A stretch of 64,000 bases of DNA from Dermanyssus gallinae (GCA_003439945.1 QVRM01003901.1:930001-994000); one strand, 5' to 3'. Counted from the first letter of the stretch, positions 22,378-33,868 are shown. Program-made: numbers and translations. Notes: generated by a model not told the origin, from the letters alone.

Positions 22378-22640
22378 CACCAGCAGCAGCAGCAGCTACC
22401 ACATGGTAAAAACAGCAGTAGCAGCAGCTACCAAGACATGATGACAGCAGGCGCCGATTATGATGATGATAGTGATGGTGATGGTGATCTTGGTGGGGTG
22501 GCTGGCGATTGCGGCGGCGGCGGCGGCGGTAGCAACAGCGGCGCGGGACCGTCGACGCTGGGGAGAGACTTGTGTGGTGTCTGTGTGTGTGGGGGGGGGG
22601 TGGGATGGGGTGTTGAGAAAGCTGGTGTTGTTCTATGGTA
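22378..22640. repeat. Trinucleotide-rich region (CAG, GAT, GGC) with poly-G
   Basis: (CAG)n at 22382-22397 and 22418, GAT-rich units at 22458-22490, (GGC)n at 22512-22530, GT-rich sequence and a G9 run near 22590, then (TATC)n at 22638. Similar in style to 10.8-12.4 kb. Frames across it are repeat artefacts. Confidence 0.75.
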
Positions 22641-22965
22641 TCTATCTATCTATGTGTCTGACCGTCTGGTGGCGTTGCGGCCACAAGAGCAGCATGATGC
22701 ATGATGGGGAAAATAGCGCGATGCCCACCACATAGCGGTGGTGGTGGTAGCGGCGTTATTGCGTTTGTTGATTTGCCGATGGTCTTGGTGGGTGCTGCGG
22801 CTGTCTGTCGCTGCTGGAAAGGGTCTTCGTCGACTCCGTTCGTTGAACTTCCGCACAAAACGACTATTCGCGAAAGTGAAAGCAGAGGGTAGGCTTCTTT
22901 TCGTGACATCACTGCGGTCAGTACAAGTCAAAGCCGTTAGACAGACGCAGCTGCTAAACAAATGA

Positions 22966-22980
22966 CCAATCAGTGGGCGG
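22966..22980 (+). promoter_or_regulatory. CCAAT box plus GC box, candidate promoter element
   Basis: CCAAT at 22966-22970 and GGGCGG at 22975-22980, five bases apart, next to GC-rich DNA. The pair is typical of housekeeping promoters. No downstream exon was identified, so this is tentative. Confidence 0.3.
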
Positions 22981-23745
22981 TGCTGTTTGTATTTAGGCTT
23001 CGCGGCGGACACAACATCCATCGCGTAATGTTTTGTTTGCCTAATGTTGGTATGCAACGGTGAACAGATGGGCTCATTCAAAAATAATTTACAGCAATCA
23101 CAGTATGTGTAGACCACTTTAAACTCAACTAAAAATCTTCAACTTCCAAGAGTGTCTAATTAATGCTTATTCATAAGCAAAACGATTTATTTTGTGGTAA
23201 TATTACTTACTTTTTGTCTAGCCTGTTTATTACACTAACCTAGTCCTATTACAAGCGGACGGACACGATTTCCAACACCGGCGAGTTCATTTTTGTTAAT
23301 GAAACTGCAGTCATGTTAGCATTACTATGTGTCCACTAGTCCATTAGTATTTATCAGTGTGTAATATTTTTTTCATATAAATAATATCACATATAACATA
23401 GTCAAGCAAGGACTATGCGTATATATATGGATCCGATCAGTGTTCGTTACCGCAAAAATACGCTAAAACATATGACGTTGCTAGAGAGATTTGCAGACAT
23501 CAACGGTGTAATTGCAGTAAGTGTATCGCAGTCCACTGTACCATGTACAGATTTTTTAAAGAAAGCCGTTTATTTATTCAAATAACACTGACAGCGCTAT
23601 CCATATCAGTAGAAAATTTTTAAAACAAATATACAGTATGTTTATGAAGTATAAAACTATGCTTAACTATTTTTAAAAAAGTTGAAAAAAGGCAGCTAAA
23701 GCGGTAGCAGAAGCTCTATCAAAGCAAAAATAAGCTTAGAACATG

Positions 23746-23755
23746 AACTTGAAAG
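23746..23755. repeat. Target-site duplication, left copy (AACTTGAAAG)
   Basis: Ten bases identical to 25474-25483, flanking the R1-like element exactly at its A-rich 3' end. Confidence 0.75.
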
Positions 23756-25473
23756 TTTTTTTTGTTTTATAGAGGACTAACTGGGAAACACAGTTGCACA
23801 CGCGGGCACCGCGGCAGGGGAACTCCCTGCAGATGCGGGCCGGTAGTGTGCGGCTCCAACCCACTAAAAACCAGTCATGTCCCCGTCCCCCACACTGACT
23901 GGGAACTGCGTTGCGCATATCATCAAACAGTCAGGGGGGGCGAGTCTTCTACTTCTAGCGGGTGTGTTCCCCGGAAGCCACGGGGAGGGGGGGCGCCGTA
24001 GGTAGTTGGCGCTCGTTTTCTTCTGTAGAATGGCTCTGAAGACTCCGGCTGTGGTGATCCAGTTTAAAAGCGTTTCCGTCATTTTTTTGCAGACGTCGCG
24101 TAGGTTAAAATCCGTTGTGTTCATTAGGAGCAGTAGAGGTACGCGCTGTTCCGCCCGTGCTGGACACTTCAGTGCCGTGTGGTCTGAAGTGTCTTCCGGT
24201 CCGTCGCCGTAGTGGATGCACTTGCGACTGGGAGCCTTCCCGATCCTGAATAGGTAGGACTTGAAGTCGCCATGTCCTGTCAGGATCTGGGTCGTGTAGA
24301 AGGTGAGTTTACCCCCCGGGCGGTTTAGCCATTCTTTGATGTCGGGTATAACGGCGCGGAGACTAGTGCCAGGGGCACCCTCTCGTAGGTCGGCCCATTC
24401 TTCCTGCTAGAGGTCGATAGTATGCCGACGCTCCTCGTCCTTCTTGCGCTGGGGGTTACTCCATAAGCGGCGGCGTTCGGCAGCTTTCAGATCCCAGGGA
24501 ATCGTTCTAGCAAGGACGAAAGCCGCCGCTGCGCTCATCATCCGGTACGCCGCGATCACCCTGAGGGCTCCGACCCTCTGGGCCCGACGCAGGCGCGTCC
24601 TGTTGACGGCAAGCTTTAGGGTGTCGGTCGGCCAAGCCGGAGCTCCGTACAGGGCGACTGACTCGGCCACGGACATGATTATTCGCCGCTGGGATTGTCG
24701 TGGTCCATGATTATTAGGCATAAGCCGTGCGACGTTGTTTGCTGTCTTGGTTGCCTTCTCCGTCGCCCGCCGCACGTGTTCAATGCCGCGGAGACCCCTG
24801 TCTAGGGTGACCCTGAGGTACCTGACCTTGTCAACAAGCGCAGTCTCTTGGTCTTCTAGGCGAAGGTGAAGGGCAGGACAGTTTCTCCGTCCTACCAAGA
24901 GTATGGCCTCGCTCTTGGCGAGGGCGGGGGCGAGTCCCGCCGCTTGCATCCAGCGGGCGACGTCTTCAAGTGCTTCGTTCGCACGGCTGCAGGTTTGGTG
25001 TCCGGGCCTGGACGGTGAGGACGAGGTCGTCGGCGTAGGCTAGGAGGCTGACCCCGGGGGGGGGTCAATTAGTCGCAGCACGTCGTCGTACGTTATGTTC
25101 CATGGCAGGGGGCCAGGTATGGAGCCCTGTGGCAGCCCTGCATTCATGTTAAAATCGATTCCGTGGGACTGTACTGTCCGGTCCTTTAGGTAGTTTGATA
25201 TAATTCGCCGTAGGTAAAAGAGAGCGTTCTTCCTGTGGAGAGTCTCCAGGATGACTCTCCAGGGTAGGCTGTTAAAAGCGTTTCGTACGTCCAGTAAAAT
25301 AGCGAGGTAGAGGTCCCATCGTCTTGGCGGGGATTCGTGGAGGAGTTCGGCCTGCGTCTGAATCTGCTTTATGGCGCCGATTATTTAGTGGTCTTTGCGG
25401 AACCCGTGCTGGGCCTCTGACAGCAGTTCGTTCTCCTCCGCGAAGTCCCGGAGGCGTGCCTCCACGATGGATA
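23756..25473 (-). mobile_element. R1-like non-LTR retrotransposon, 5'-truncated, with target-site duplication
   Basis: Minus-strand copy bounded by AACTTGAAAG at 23746-23755 and 25474-25483. The 3' end carries an A-rich tail (seen as TTTTTTTTGTTTTAT on the plus strand). It holds the RT catalytic box AYADDLVLTV at about 25030, the connection region (24407-24949) and the Cys-rich tail with KAPSRKCIHYGDG at about 24230. The 3' UTR (about 23762-24000) matches 40880-41092. Only the 3' 1.7 kb of an element is present. Confidence 0.82.
24407..24949 (-). pseudogene. R1-like RT thumb/connection region
   Basis: 180 codons including LAKSEAILLVGRRNCPALHL, KVRYLRVTLDRGLRG, RRIIMSVAESVALYGAPAW and VLARTIPWDLKAAERRRLW. 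These match the R1-like copy at 39531-40465 nearly residue for residue. It ends at a premature stop; the following residues to 24003 are read in the same and other frames. Not functional. Confidence 0.78.
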
Positions 25474-25483
25474 AACTTGAAAG
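25474..25483. repeat. Target-site duplication, right copy (AACTTGAAAG)
   Basis: Identical to 23746-23755; marks the truncated 5' end of the R1-like element. Confidence 0.75.
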
Positions 25484-25604
25484 CTGCAAAGGTAACATAA
25501 GCTCGATAATACTAAGGAAATCTTAAGAAAGCCTAGAAGATTGCCTGCGTATTCTCATGCTTGTTTAGTCTGTATTTGTTGCAAATTATGGCGATAGATA
25601 TACT

Positions 25605-26505
25605 CGTGTACAACAAGATCATGTATTTATTATATATACATATACAACGGTATGTTATTTCATATATTTACAAATGTTGCACTGAGTCGACAGTAATGTA
25701 AACCTACTGCAATTACTATTGTGTTGGCAAACCGTTGCAGCCGGAATGAAATACTTCTGTTTTCATCTATGCGAGAGACAATTTAAGCAGACTAGTTACC
25801 CATTAACGGGTTAATAACTGTGACTTTTAATAACCCTTAAAGTTTTTTAAGGATTTCAAACAACGCAAGCTGACAGGGAAAGTGTTTCACTCCCTGACAG
25901 CTCGAACGCCAAATGCTTGGCTGCCTTTGCTGCTTCGGTGCATGCAGATCTTTAGTGTGACCGTGTTAGATGCCCTGGTCTTTGCACCCCTCTAATGCGA
26001 TCAAGTTCTAGTATCTTTGGCCCAATCCCATGGATATTCTTAAAAATCACTGTCAGAGTTAAGTAGCGCGCGATATTTTTCAAGATATTGTATTGTTTTG
26101 CCGGCGAACTCAATCATATAGAGCGTATTATTATTAAGAGTTCGTACGCGATTTCATGGATATTCTTAAAAATCGCTGTCAGAGTTAAGTAGTGCGCGAT
26201 ATTTTCCAAGATGTTGCATTATTTTCTCTCTTGAATGACCGATCCCCGAAACATACGAAGAAAGCACCTCTGTGCCACACTCAGTCGCTCCGCCCAACCC
26301 TTACTGCAGGCAGTCCAAAGATCAGATCCGTGCTTAAGGTGACTCAAAAAATGCGTTGTAGGGCAGCTTGCATGAAGATGCTCCAATTTCGATCTTGATG
26401 TATTTTAATGAGTATGTGATGATAGCAAGTTGACAGATAAGAAACTCGACATACGCGTTACCAGAAAGTCTTACATTCACTGTTATATCCAGGATCCGTT
26501 TATCA
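25605..26505 (-). mobile_element. CR1/Jockey-like LINE 3' end (coding tail plus 3' UTR)
   Basis: Matches the 3' part of the intronic element at 50800-52830: coding sequence from about 26505 down to 25850 (ILDITVNVRLSGNAYVE, GASSCKLPYNAFF, GWAERLSVAQ) and a 3' UTR to about 25605. It is interrupted at 26094-26155 by a 60-bp piece that also occurs at 32801-32862 and 41749-41806. Frames are broken. Confidence 0.72.
26094..26155. repeat. 60-bp junction sequence flanked by 60-bp direct repeats
   Basis: Starts GCCGGCGAACTCAATCATAT and ends TTCGTACGCG. It is identical in nature to the ends of the two large duplicated units at 32862 and 41806. It is flanked by direct repeats of the LINE sequence (about 26034-26093 and 26156-26215), as if it were inserted with an unusually long target duplication or left by unequal exchange. 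Confidence 0.6.
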
Positions 26506-28366
26506 TTCCTCGACCTATGACTGGAATGACAAGTAAAACGATATATGAACCACGAATGTTCTGTAAGGTGTAACGTGTGGTTGAAGATATTAATAAACTG
26601 AACTGATTGCGTCTCAACAACGATTCTACTCACTAACTCTAATGTGGTCAGTTCTACCGCCACCACATTTAGGTCACAGATCGGCAGGTCACCGACCTGC
26701 CGTCGTTGCTGTTGCCGTAGCTTTTGCTTCTCCGCTAAGTGCGCCGCTACCAGTTACTATCGCTAAGCTAACAAAAACAATGCTACTCTACAAGCTTACA
26801 CAGATGTAACTGTTTTGGTATCAAATACGACTACAATGTTACGCTTTGCCGAGAAGTCGTTTTCACAGCTTATATAAGAACAAGTGTATCTTGCAGAGTA
26901 ATATTTAGCCTAGAGTCCCTCTGGAGGTAAAACGTCACAAAAAAACTAGCTGTGTTGCACATTTTCTTCAAAAAAGTCTATAACATGCATTAATCGGTGA
27001 TACGCTGAATCAACTTTCAGTCTGCCTCTTGAAACGATCGGAGAAGTTCTGAAGGAAATGATTTGTAAAGAATTAGTATTAAATTAAAAACTATTTAGTT
27101 AACAGAACAACAGAAATGCGATAGTAAACATGCACAGTTGACGGTAATACGTTCTGCTGCATGCACATATAAAGTAAAATAGTGTTCGTTCTATAAATAT
27201 TTGCAAAACGTCACATGAAAGAAATTTCGAACACTTTTAAATTGTCATATAGATGAAAAAACATGACAATGCGCATGTACATTATTTTATGTAAACATGT
27301 TATGCAAATGTATTAATGAGAAAAATAGTTTATTTACCGTTACATACATTTATTGGACGAATCTATAGGGGTTTTATACTTTCCATGGCTAGGTCACCTC
27401 CGTGACACCTTGGTATGTAGTGCTTAAATATGTTTTTATTCGCAGCTTCTAGGCGTGCTGCAATACGTTCCCGCTTAGTATGTGGACAGTCAACTCTTGT
27501 GTGCACTAACCACTGTTAATACGATGTATAGTTTGCTAGTGCTCATCCCTGTATTTCAAGTGTGAAGTTTCTTTTGGGGTAAACGAAATCATCTGAAAAT
27601 CGAAATAAATAATAATCGTCTCCTTGGAAAGATTAAACAAGTACGTCGGGCAGACCATCCCGCACCTTATTTGAGGAATTCATTAGGGACCTTAGTATAG
27701 TTGTAGCAAATTCTAAAATCGGATTTCACTAGATTCCTCAGTCAGCAAAGCTCGCAAGTGTTCTTACTCAAGTCAATTAATGTCTGTAATTTTTTAGCTC
27801 TCTGATCCATTCAAGAATTACTACTCGCCTACATGGATGCCCTAACTCGCTAACATAGATGCCCTAAGCAAACGACGATCGACAAAGTCGCTGCTCATTC
27901 GGAGTTTGTACACGATATGCACGTCTGAAAGGGATAATGACGGCTGGGCTCACAGGAACATTTCGACGCATCAAGCTCTAAGACTGTATTTCATCATATG
28001 CATGTTTAAAAGCATTGTCTAAAGTGGGCGTGTCTTATACAATCCCTTTATCGCAAATAGCGGCTTTGAACTTAATTCGTAGTCAACATGCTTCCTTTCT
28101 TGTTTTCCTCTTCCATCTTTTTTTTGTTGTAACAAACGTACTTTGAATCTAAGAACACCAGTAATGTTTGACATACTAGTAAAGTTTTCGGGCTAACCCT
28201 CAGCCAAGATTTAACGTCCACAGAACTGTTTTTCACAAATGTTTGACATACTGGCCCTTATTTTTTTAATATATATGCTCATTTTGCCAGTGCATTAATT
28301 TGACCCCTGGATTACTTCAATATATTAGCCATGTTCTGTTTTAAATGAATAAAAAGTCCACTTATA
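26506..28366. repeat. Segmental duplication, left copy A (paralogue of 34722-36728)
   Basis: About 1.86 kb aligns with 34722-36728 from TTCCTCGACCTATGACTGG to AAAAAGTCCACT with scattered substitutions. Copy A lacks about 170 bp present at 36160-36350 and has extra SINE sequence at 28179-28237. No convincing gene lies within either copy. Confidence 0.85.
28164..28252 (-). mobile_element. 5'-truncated SINE fragment with 15-bp target-site duplication
   Basis: The 59-bp insert 28179-28237 is flanked by AATGTTTGACATACT at 28164-28178 and 28238-28252. The paralogous copy has the empty site, a single AATGTTTGACATACT at 36598-36612. The insert matches the 3' end of the SINE at 59599-59777 (GGGCTAACCCTCAGCCAAGA and onward). 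It is therefore a recent truncated insertion that postdates the segmental duplication. Confidence 0.88.
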
Positions 28367-29512
28367 TGCAATACAGTATCCTGCATTTGTTACACTATGG
28401 TAAACTTCGGTTGCATTGAAAACTCCACACAACCATTTGTGCGTGAGAAAAATCAGTTTTCACTCGATGCTGTGATAAATTAACTGTGAAATATCAGTAT
28501 ACTTAGTTTGCTCTATTTTTCTAAAATTCACTTAAATACTCTAAATATAATTGCACGTCAATTGAATAAACCACGCTTTGAGTCTCAAATTAATTTGTGG
28601 GTCTAGCATCTTTGCCGACAAAGTTTGTTGCAGACCATGTAAGTCCAACACTTTTATAAATACAATTAGCCCAGTTCTAGTGCATAATACAAACCTTCCA
28701 TCTGAAGCATAGCCTCCTACGTATATAAGCGTCTGTCGATGTCGGTAGTTACTAATATCCAGCTGAGATTACCAGTTCGCCCACACACAATTAAATCCTC
28801 ATATTGCACTGAACATATCACTTAATCCAAAAGTGGCTTGTATCACGTAGAGTTTCACTGCGAAGGTCACTGAGCTAAATAAAACAAACTTGGTCACTTG
28901 ACAGCCGAGCAAAGAACTTTTTACCGGTTTAGTCCTGAACACCCCGGTAGAGCTACTTTGTTGCAAAACAAGGTGGACTGCTTCCATGTATATTCAGGCA
29001 GAGCTAGCTTGACTAATTGACTCAAATTATGTCGTTTTATGACGACTAATGATATGTATCTAGTAACCGTATTGGGTGACCCGAGACCAGCAATTTAACG
29101 ATGAACTCAAAACGACACGAAAAACAAATAAACTACTGTCACAAAAAACTTTAAAATGTTACGGTTAGCTTTTTACATTTTAAAACAAACGAAACAGTAC
29201 ATCACGTAGTAACGCAGATTACACACTAAACAAGGCTTGTTGTTTCATCAGTTGTTTCAATCACAAAATTACATAAAGTTATTATCAATAGCATGCGACG
29301 AGGTTCCGAGTAGCCCAACATTTACCACACGGAAAGTCTTCGGACAACAAGAACTGATATACGGTTAGAGAGATAAGTAGACAAGACCCATATTCAATAC
29401 ACATAGACGAAGGGAGCTAAAGTGGCATACGGGAGCAAAACAGGAGCAAAACAACGACAACAAAAAGCCACGCAAAACACGAAACAAACACGTAAACACA
29501 GCTGGTCTACGG
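28367..29512. other. No gene recognised
   Basis: AT-rich sequence. A 62-codon minus-strand frame at 28799-28987 starting with ATG has no recognisable motif or clear splice borders. Confidence 0.45.
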
Positions 29513-30947
29513 GCCCCGCTACGAAGCGCCGATCGTCGGTGCAGTAAAGACGGTCTGAACGAGTGGTGCTGCTGCTGCTGCGGTCGATCTCGCCAACAGC
29601 GGGATTCCGGATCCAGCGCGGAGAGGCGTAATCGGCAAGCGGAAACACACTGCTACACGTTGGCTGGACTGGCAAGGGAGGTTCCGGCTGCTGAGCAAGG
29701 GAAGGCCAACATGACGTCATCGGGGGATCTGCACTTCAGCTGTGGTTCACGGTGAACATTTCACGGACAGCCACCCGAAGCACTGCTAAGAAGAAGGAGA
29801 AGAAGACGCTGCCTAACGGCACCAAGCGGGGTGATGTCGCCGATTGGCTTATCCAGCTGTGTCATACGCTATTCGTTGGCGTGAACTTAAAGAAATATAG
29901 ACATTTTATGCCGAAAAGTATGAAAACAAGTTCTCCACTCCGCGCCGGCTTGTGCACGACGCCGTCCCGAAACAAGAGATTGTTGACGGCGTTGACGAAA
30001 CCAAAACGAATTTTGAGTTTTTGATTTCATTCCCAAAATCATGTAGTTGACGACCTATAGTAAATACGTAGTTTCACATTAAATATGGGCGCCAAGGTCG
30101 AGTTCGCCACAACAGCGGGTTTGCGCATCGGCACCGACGACCGGCCAGCCGAATCGGCATGTGACCGTCACCTCTACCTGCAATGTTGTGGTTTAACTAC
30201 CTCGACTATGAGATCAAGTTACGCGTTACTTAACCCTGCGATTAAACTTCAGATTGTTAAAGAGCTAGCTAGAGAATGGACAGACGACGAGAGTTTGCAG
30301 TGGCTGTGTTAAAACAAAGCTATCAAGTCTCCGACGAGGGAATCCAGGGTGGGGACTAGACAATACAATGTTGGTGCGAATTCCAGACGAGGACGGCATC
30401 GCACTAAACCCGCCTTGTCTTTGATTTTAGACAAAAAATCAACATTTTAAGACTTCGTATTAAACTAATCGAGCTGGAGTCGCGTCTCAGTCTCTTTCAG
30501 GTTTGCGAGCACAGATCTTTTGGAAGGCCTCATGGTCGCAGCAAATGTATAGCTCATTTGTCTCTCAGCTCACTACAAAAAAAATCCAATCTGGCTTGTA
30601 ACACAAACGTCGAAACTAACACGCAGAGAGCCAGCCACCCGCTTATATATATATATATATATTGTTTACTTACTAGACTGCGGCTACTCCGTCTATCCAA
30701 AGTCGCCGGAGGACACGACGTGCTCGAATATGTTTTTCATTTAAACATATAGCCAGCAATGCTTATAATCGTATCGTTTGAATTAAAATGCGCAACGAAT
30801 AGCATCACAAGTAAACTTAATAGATACATGTCGACTGAATGACGTGCTTCTTAAAATGAACAAATCAGACGACTAGCCTCAATCTCGTTGTCACGGATCG
30901 AAGCAGCGTGGTTGGAAGATGTGAGCGGAGCGCTAATATTATCAGTC
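29513..30947. repeat. Unit U, copy 1, 5' part (paralogue of 37454-38094)
   Basis: 29513-29721 aligns with 37454-37658, and 30431-30947 with 37659-38094 (from CAACATTTTAAGAC to TGCTTCTTAAAAT). The 709 bp between them, 29722-30430, is absent from copy 2. The ORFs inside the extra piece (29752-30024 and 30085-30312) are basic and unrecognised. An (AT)n lies at 30643-30662. Confidence 0.8.
29722..30430. other. 709-bp segment present only in unit U copy 1
   Basis: Bounded by ATGACGTCATC and ACAAAAAA in both paralogues, but empty in the second (37658/37659). It holds two short plus-strand frames: a Lys/Thr-rich one (29752-30024) and one ending in REWTDDESLQWLC (30085-30312). No transposon motif, terminal repeat or target duplication was seen. 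It may be an insertion in copy 1 or a deletion in copy 2. Confidence 0.55.
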
Positions 30948-30959
30948 AAAAAGACAATA
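30948..30959. repeat. Target-site duplication, left copy (AAAAAGACAATA)
   Basis: Twelve bases identical to 32224-32235. The uninterrupted site is recognisable in unit U copy 2 at about 41198-41210. Confidence 0.85.
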
Positions 30960-32223
30960 CGGAACACTTACGAATGTAATAGAACATCTAGAGACTCGAA
31001 AACAAGATATGACTTACGCAGCTTTTATTGATTTTAAAACAGCTTTTGATGCAGTACCGAGAGATCGGCTTTTACTTACTCTGCGTGAAGATGTTTATAT
31101 TAAAGGCCGAATGTATAACCTTATCCGAGATATTTTAGCCCGCCAACGTATCACAATTTTAAACGGAGCTCCCGCAATTGCCATGGAGGTCTCTTAAACA
31201 ATTGGCGTGCCACGGGGTGATACAGCTAGCCCATTTTTATTCATACTGTACGCAGCTGGCCTCGGAAAGTGCCTCCGAGAAGTAAAAGCTAACCACGTAT
31301 TTTATGCAGACGACTTAGTTATTATGGGAAAATCGAGACAGCACCTTCAATTTTACTTGCATGAGACTGCACGATGGTGTTGCAAAAATAAGCTGAACAT
31401 CAACGTGTCGAAAACAACAGTGATGCGTTTTAGCAGAAGAGGAGCATATGCTCAAGATGACTATAACATAAAGACAAGTGGGTATGCACTAGAGTTGGTC
31501 AACAACTTCAGATACTTGGGAGTAACACTGACACCCAAACTGTGTTTTACTAGACATATTGAAGAAATTAGAGTAAAGTCGGTATCCTCAACCATGATGT
31601 TGAAGGATCTCCGGCAAGTTGATCTTAAGACTGTACTCACTATATTTGAGCTCAAGATATTTTTCACAGTAACATATTGCCTCAGACCTATATCCTCCAA
31701 GTTAACATAAGACAACCTCAAGAATATCGTTAAGATTAAAGATTTGTTAAAAGAGCGCTTTGTTTATCAAAAACTGCCTCATCTAAGCTGGTGCTGCAAA
31801 TGTACAATGAGCCCACATTAATAAAAGAGTTAGAGCACCATAATTACCAATTTGATCACGAAGCGCTTGAGGCATACAAACAACACAGAGAACGGCAAAA
31901 CTGGAACTTTATAATCAACAATTTTACAGACGGACCCGCTTTTCTTAGCAACAGATGGAAAAAAAGATCCTGCAACAGAATGGAGCAGTGATCTGCAAAA
32001 TAACTTGACACGGATACCACCAATACCTCTACCTAAAGGAAAAATGTTTCCAAATCAACGAATGTGTTTGTAAATATTGTGGTAATATTGACATCGACCG
32101 ATATCACGTAATGAAATGTATAGAACTGAACACCAGCTCATTAACTGCTACTGTAATTGACGTACTCGAGCGGGATAGCCCGTAAATATTATGAGAATCT
32201 ACCAATAATGGTGAATAAACATC
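30960..32223 (+). mobile_element. Family H LINE, 5'-truncated, inserted in unit U with a 12-bp target duplication
   Basis: 1264 bp between the duplications. Only a few stop codons (TAA at 31195 and 31708) interrupt one frame, so this is the youngest-looking family H copy. Motifs: AAFIDFKTAFDAVPRD (motif A), GVPRGDTASPFLFILY, NHVFYADDLVIMG (YADD intact), ELVNNFRYLGVTL, and a tail CVCKYCGNIDIDRYHVMKC near 32070-32120. The 3' end is AATAAACATC with no long poly-A. Confidence 0.88.
31009..31710 (+). pseudogene. Family H reverse transcriptase (one internal stop)
   Basis: Same frame in 31009-31197 and 31207-31710, separated by TAA at 31195-31197. Holds RT motifs A (FIDFKTAFD) and C (YADD), and the connection region with RYLGVTLTPKLCFTRHIEEI. 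The N-terminal fingers and the endonuclease are missing because of 5' truncation, so no active product is expected. Confidence 0.8.
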
Positions 32224-32235
32224 AAAAAGACAATA
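32224..32235. repeat. Target-site duplication, right copy (AAAAAGACAATA)
   Basis: Matches 30948-30959; unit U resumes here without loss. Confidence 0.85.
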
Positions 32236-32862
32236 TTATATGTTGTTTGTGCATGCGTAACAACTATACATTATGTCGGTTGGATTAAAAATAATTAAGA
32301 CTAACCGCTGATATTAAGGCAAAAGCAAACGCTCACAAAAGGCAGCACACCAGCTCATTAAACTTGATCTTCTAGCAACCTAAGTCAGTAAACAACGCGA
32401 ATGATAGCCGAAATAATAGAGTCGGTAGTATCTCGGGAGTTTTAAAACAATTCCGAGTTTGAGAAGGTGGGAAGAAACCGGCTGGCGGATTTGAGAGTCC
32501 CACACTAATCCCTGACAGCGGACAGTGGCGCGTGAGCGGACAGTGGCGCATGAGCGTTCAGCATGACCGAAATCTTCCACATCTTACCAAAAAATGATGT
32601 TTGCGCTAGCAAGTTACTGCCTCGTTGCTGCCAAAAACCCTTTAACTTCAATCCGGTTGGTGCACTACCGTAATGAGGGTGTTTGTACTTAAGCCTATAG
32701 TTAATGAGAATCGACTAAAGATATTTTAATATCAGATGTAAAATATTGTCGTTGGTAGAGCCTTAACATGACACTGCAGATCATCAAAAGAAATGAGCCT
32801 TTTTGCCGGCCAACTCAATCATATAGAGCGTATGATTATTAAGAGTTCGTACGCAATTCCAT
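32236..32862. repeat. Unit U, copy 1, 3' part (paralogue of 41211-41806)
   Basis: Aligns with 41211-41806 up to the shared end TTCGTACGCA. Both copies keep a minus-strand frame (32380-32580 and 41311-41526) with QGLVWDSQIRQPVSS and KLGIVLK-x-PRYYRLYYFG. This suggests a once-coding segment of an unknown repeat, but selection cannot be judged from two copies. Confidence 0.8.
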
Positions 32863-33400
32863 GGATATCCTTAAAAATCACTGTCAGAGTCCATTCCCAT
32901 GGATATTCTTAAAAATCACTGTCAGAGTTAAGTAGTGCGCGATATTTTCCAAGATATTGTATTTTTTCTCTCTTGAATTCCCGAAACATACGAAAAAGCG
33001 CCTCTGTGCCACACTCAGTCGCTCCGCCCAACCCTTATTGCAGGCAGTCCAAAAATCGGATCCGTGCTTAAGGTGACTCAAAAAATGCGTTGTAGGGCAG
33101 CTTGCATGAAGATGCTCCAATTTCGAGCTTGGTGTATTTTAATGAGTATGTGATGATAGCAAGTCGACGGATAAGAAACGTGACATACGCGTTACCAGAA
33201 AGTCTTGCATTCACTGTTATATCCAGGATCCGTTTAGAATTACAGGTAGCATTCAAACGATCGTGTTACCTTTTCGAAGACCACCACATGAGTTTTCCTT
33301 GCATTGATAGCAATACGGTTTGCTGCACAGCAAGCGTTAAGTGCACTGACATCCTGCATCATCAGCCGATGCACCTCGTCACGATTCGTCCCAAAAATGT
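32863..33400 (-). mobile_element. CR1/Jockey-like LINE fragment
   Basis: Matches the same region as 26030-26505 and extends further into coding sequence (33279-33395 equals 51657-51770 of the intronic copy). A 40-bp piece beginning CCATGGATAT is duplicated in tandem at 32861-32930. Frames are broken. Confidence 0.68.
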
Positions 33401-33860
33401 TTTCCTTACGCATACAGATGTAACGGTAAATAAATTATTTTGCTCATTAATGAGTTTACTTGCGCTAACGCAGGTACAAAGCGCATTAATCAGAGACATG
33501 CCAATACAGTACATGCGCAATGCCCTGCATTTGATTCATCTACATGACAACACTTAACTTAGTATAAGTACTGAGGTGGTAATGTTATAAAGCAAAATAG
33601 CAACTTTACATTTGTTCAAGGTTGCAGAACTCAGTCATGGTTATGCGTAGAAATCGAATGTCAAATGCTTAGTACATTGTATCTCCCCAATGTGCAATTC
33701 TGCAATAAACGTGAACAACTCCTGCAGATCGCTAATATTCATCATAATAATCATCATTATTTATAGTAACATGCCACACGATGGTGGGAAACGTTTGACG
33801 TTGTGCCGCTCCGGTAGAATAAAGATACATTTTTGCTGCTCGCGGTCGGAGGATGCTCGA

Positions 33861-33868
33861 TATAAAGG
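33861..33868 (+). promoter_or_regulatory. TATA box (TATAAAGG) upstream of candidate exon
   Basis: About 145 bp before the ATG at 34013, in single-copy DNA between the two duplicated blocks. It is compatible with a core promoter for that exon, but this is inferred from position only. Confidence 0.3.

Noticed and set aside
22438..23117. Gly/Ala- and Asp-rich frames as a host protein
   Set aside because: They coincide with GAT, GGC and GT repeats and conflict between strands; only the CCAAT/GC-box pair was kept, tentatively.
23762..24001. A conserved short protein shared with 40853-41095 (GSNPLKTSHVPVP)
   Set aside because: The similarity is at DNA level: both are the 3' UTR of the R1-like element, and the frame is the reverse of the element's sense strand.
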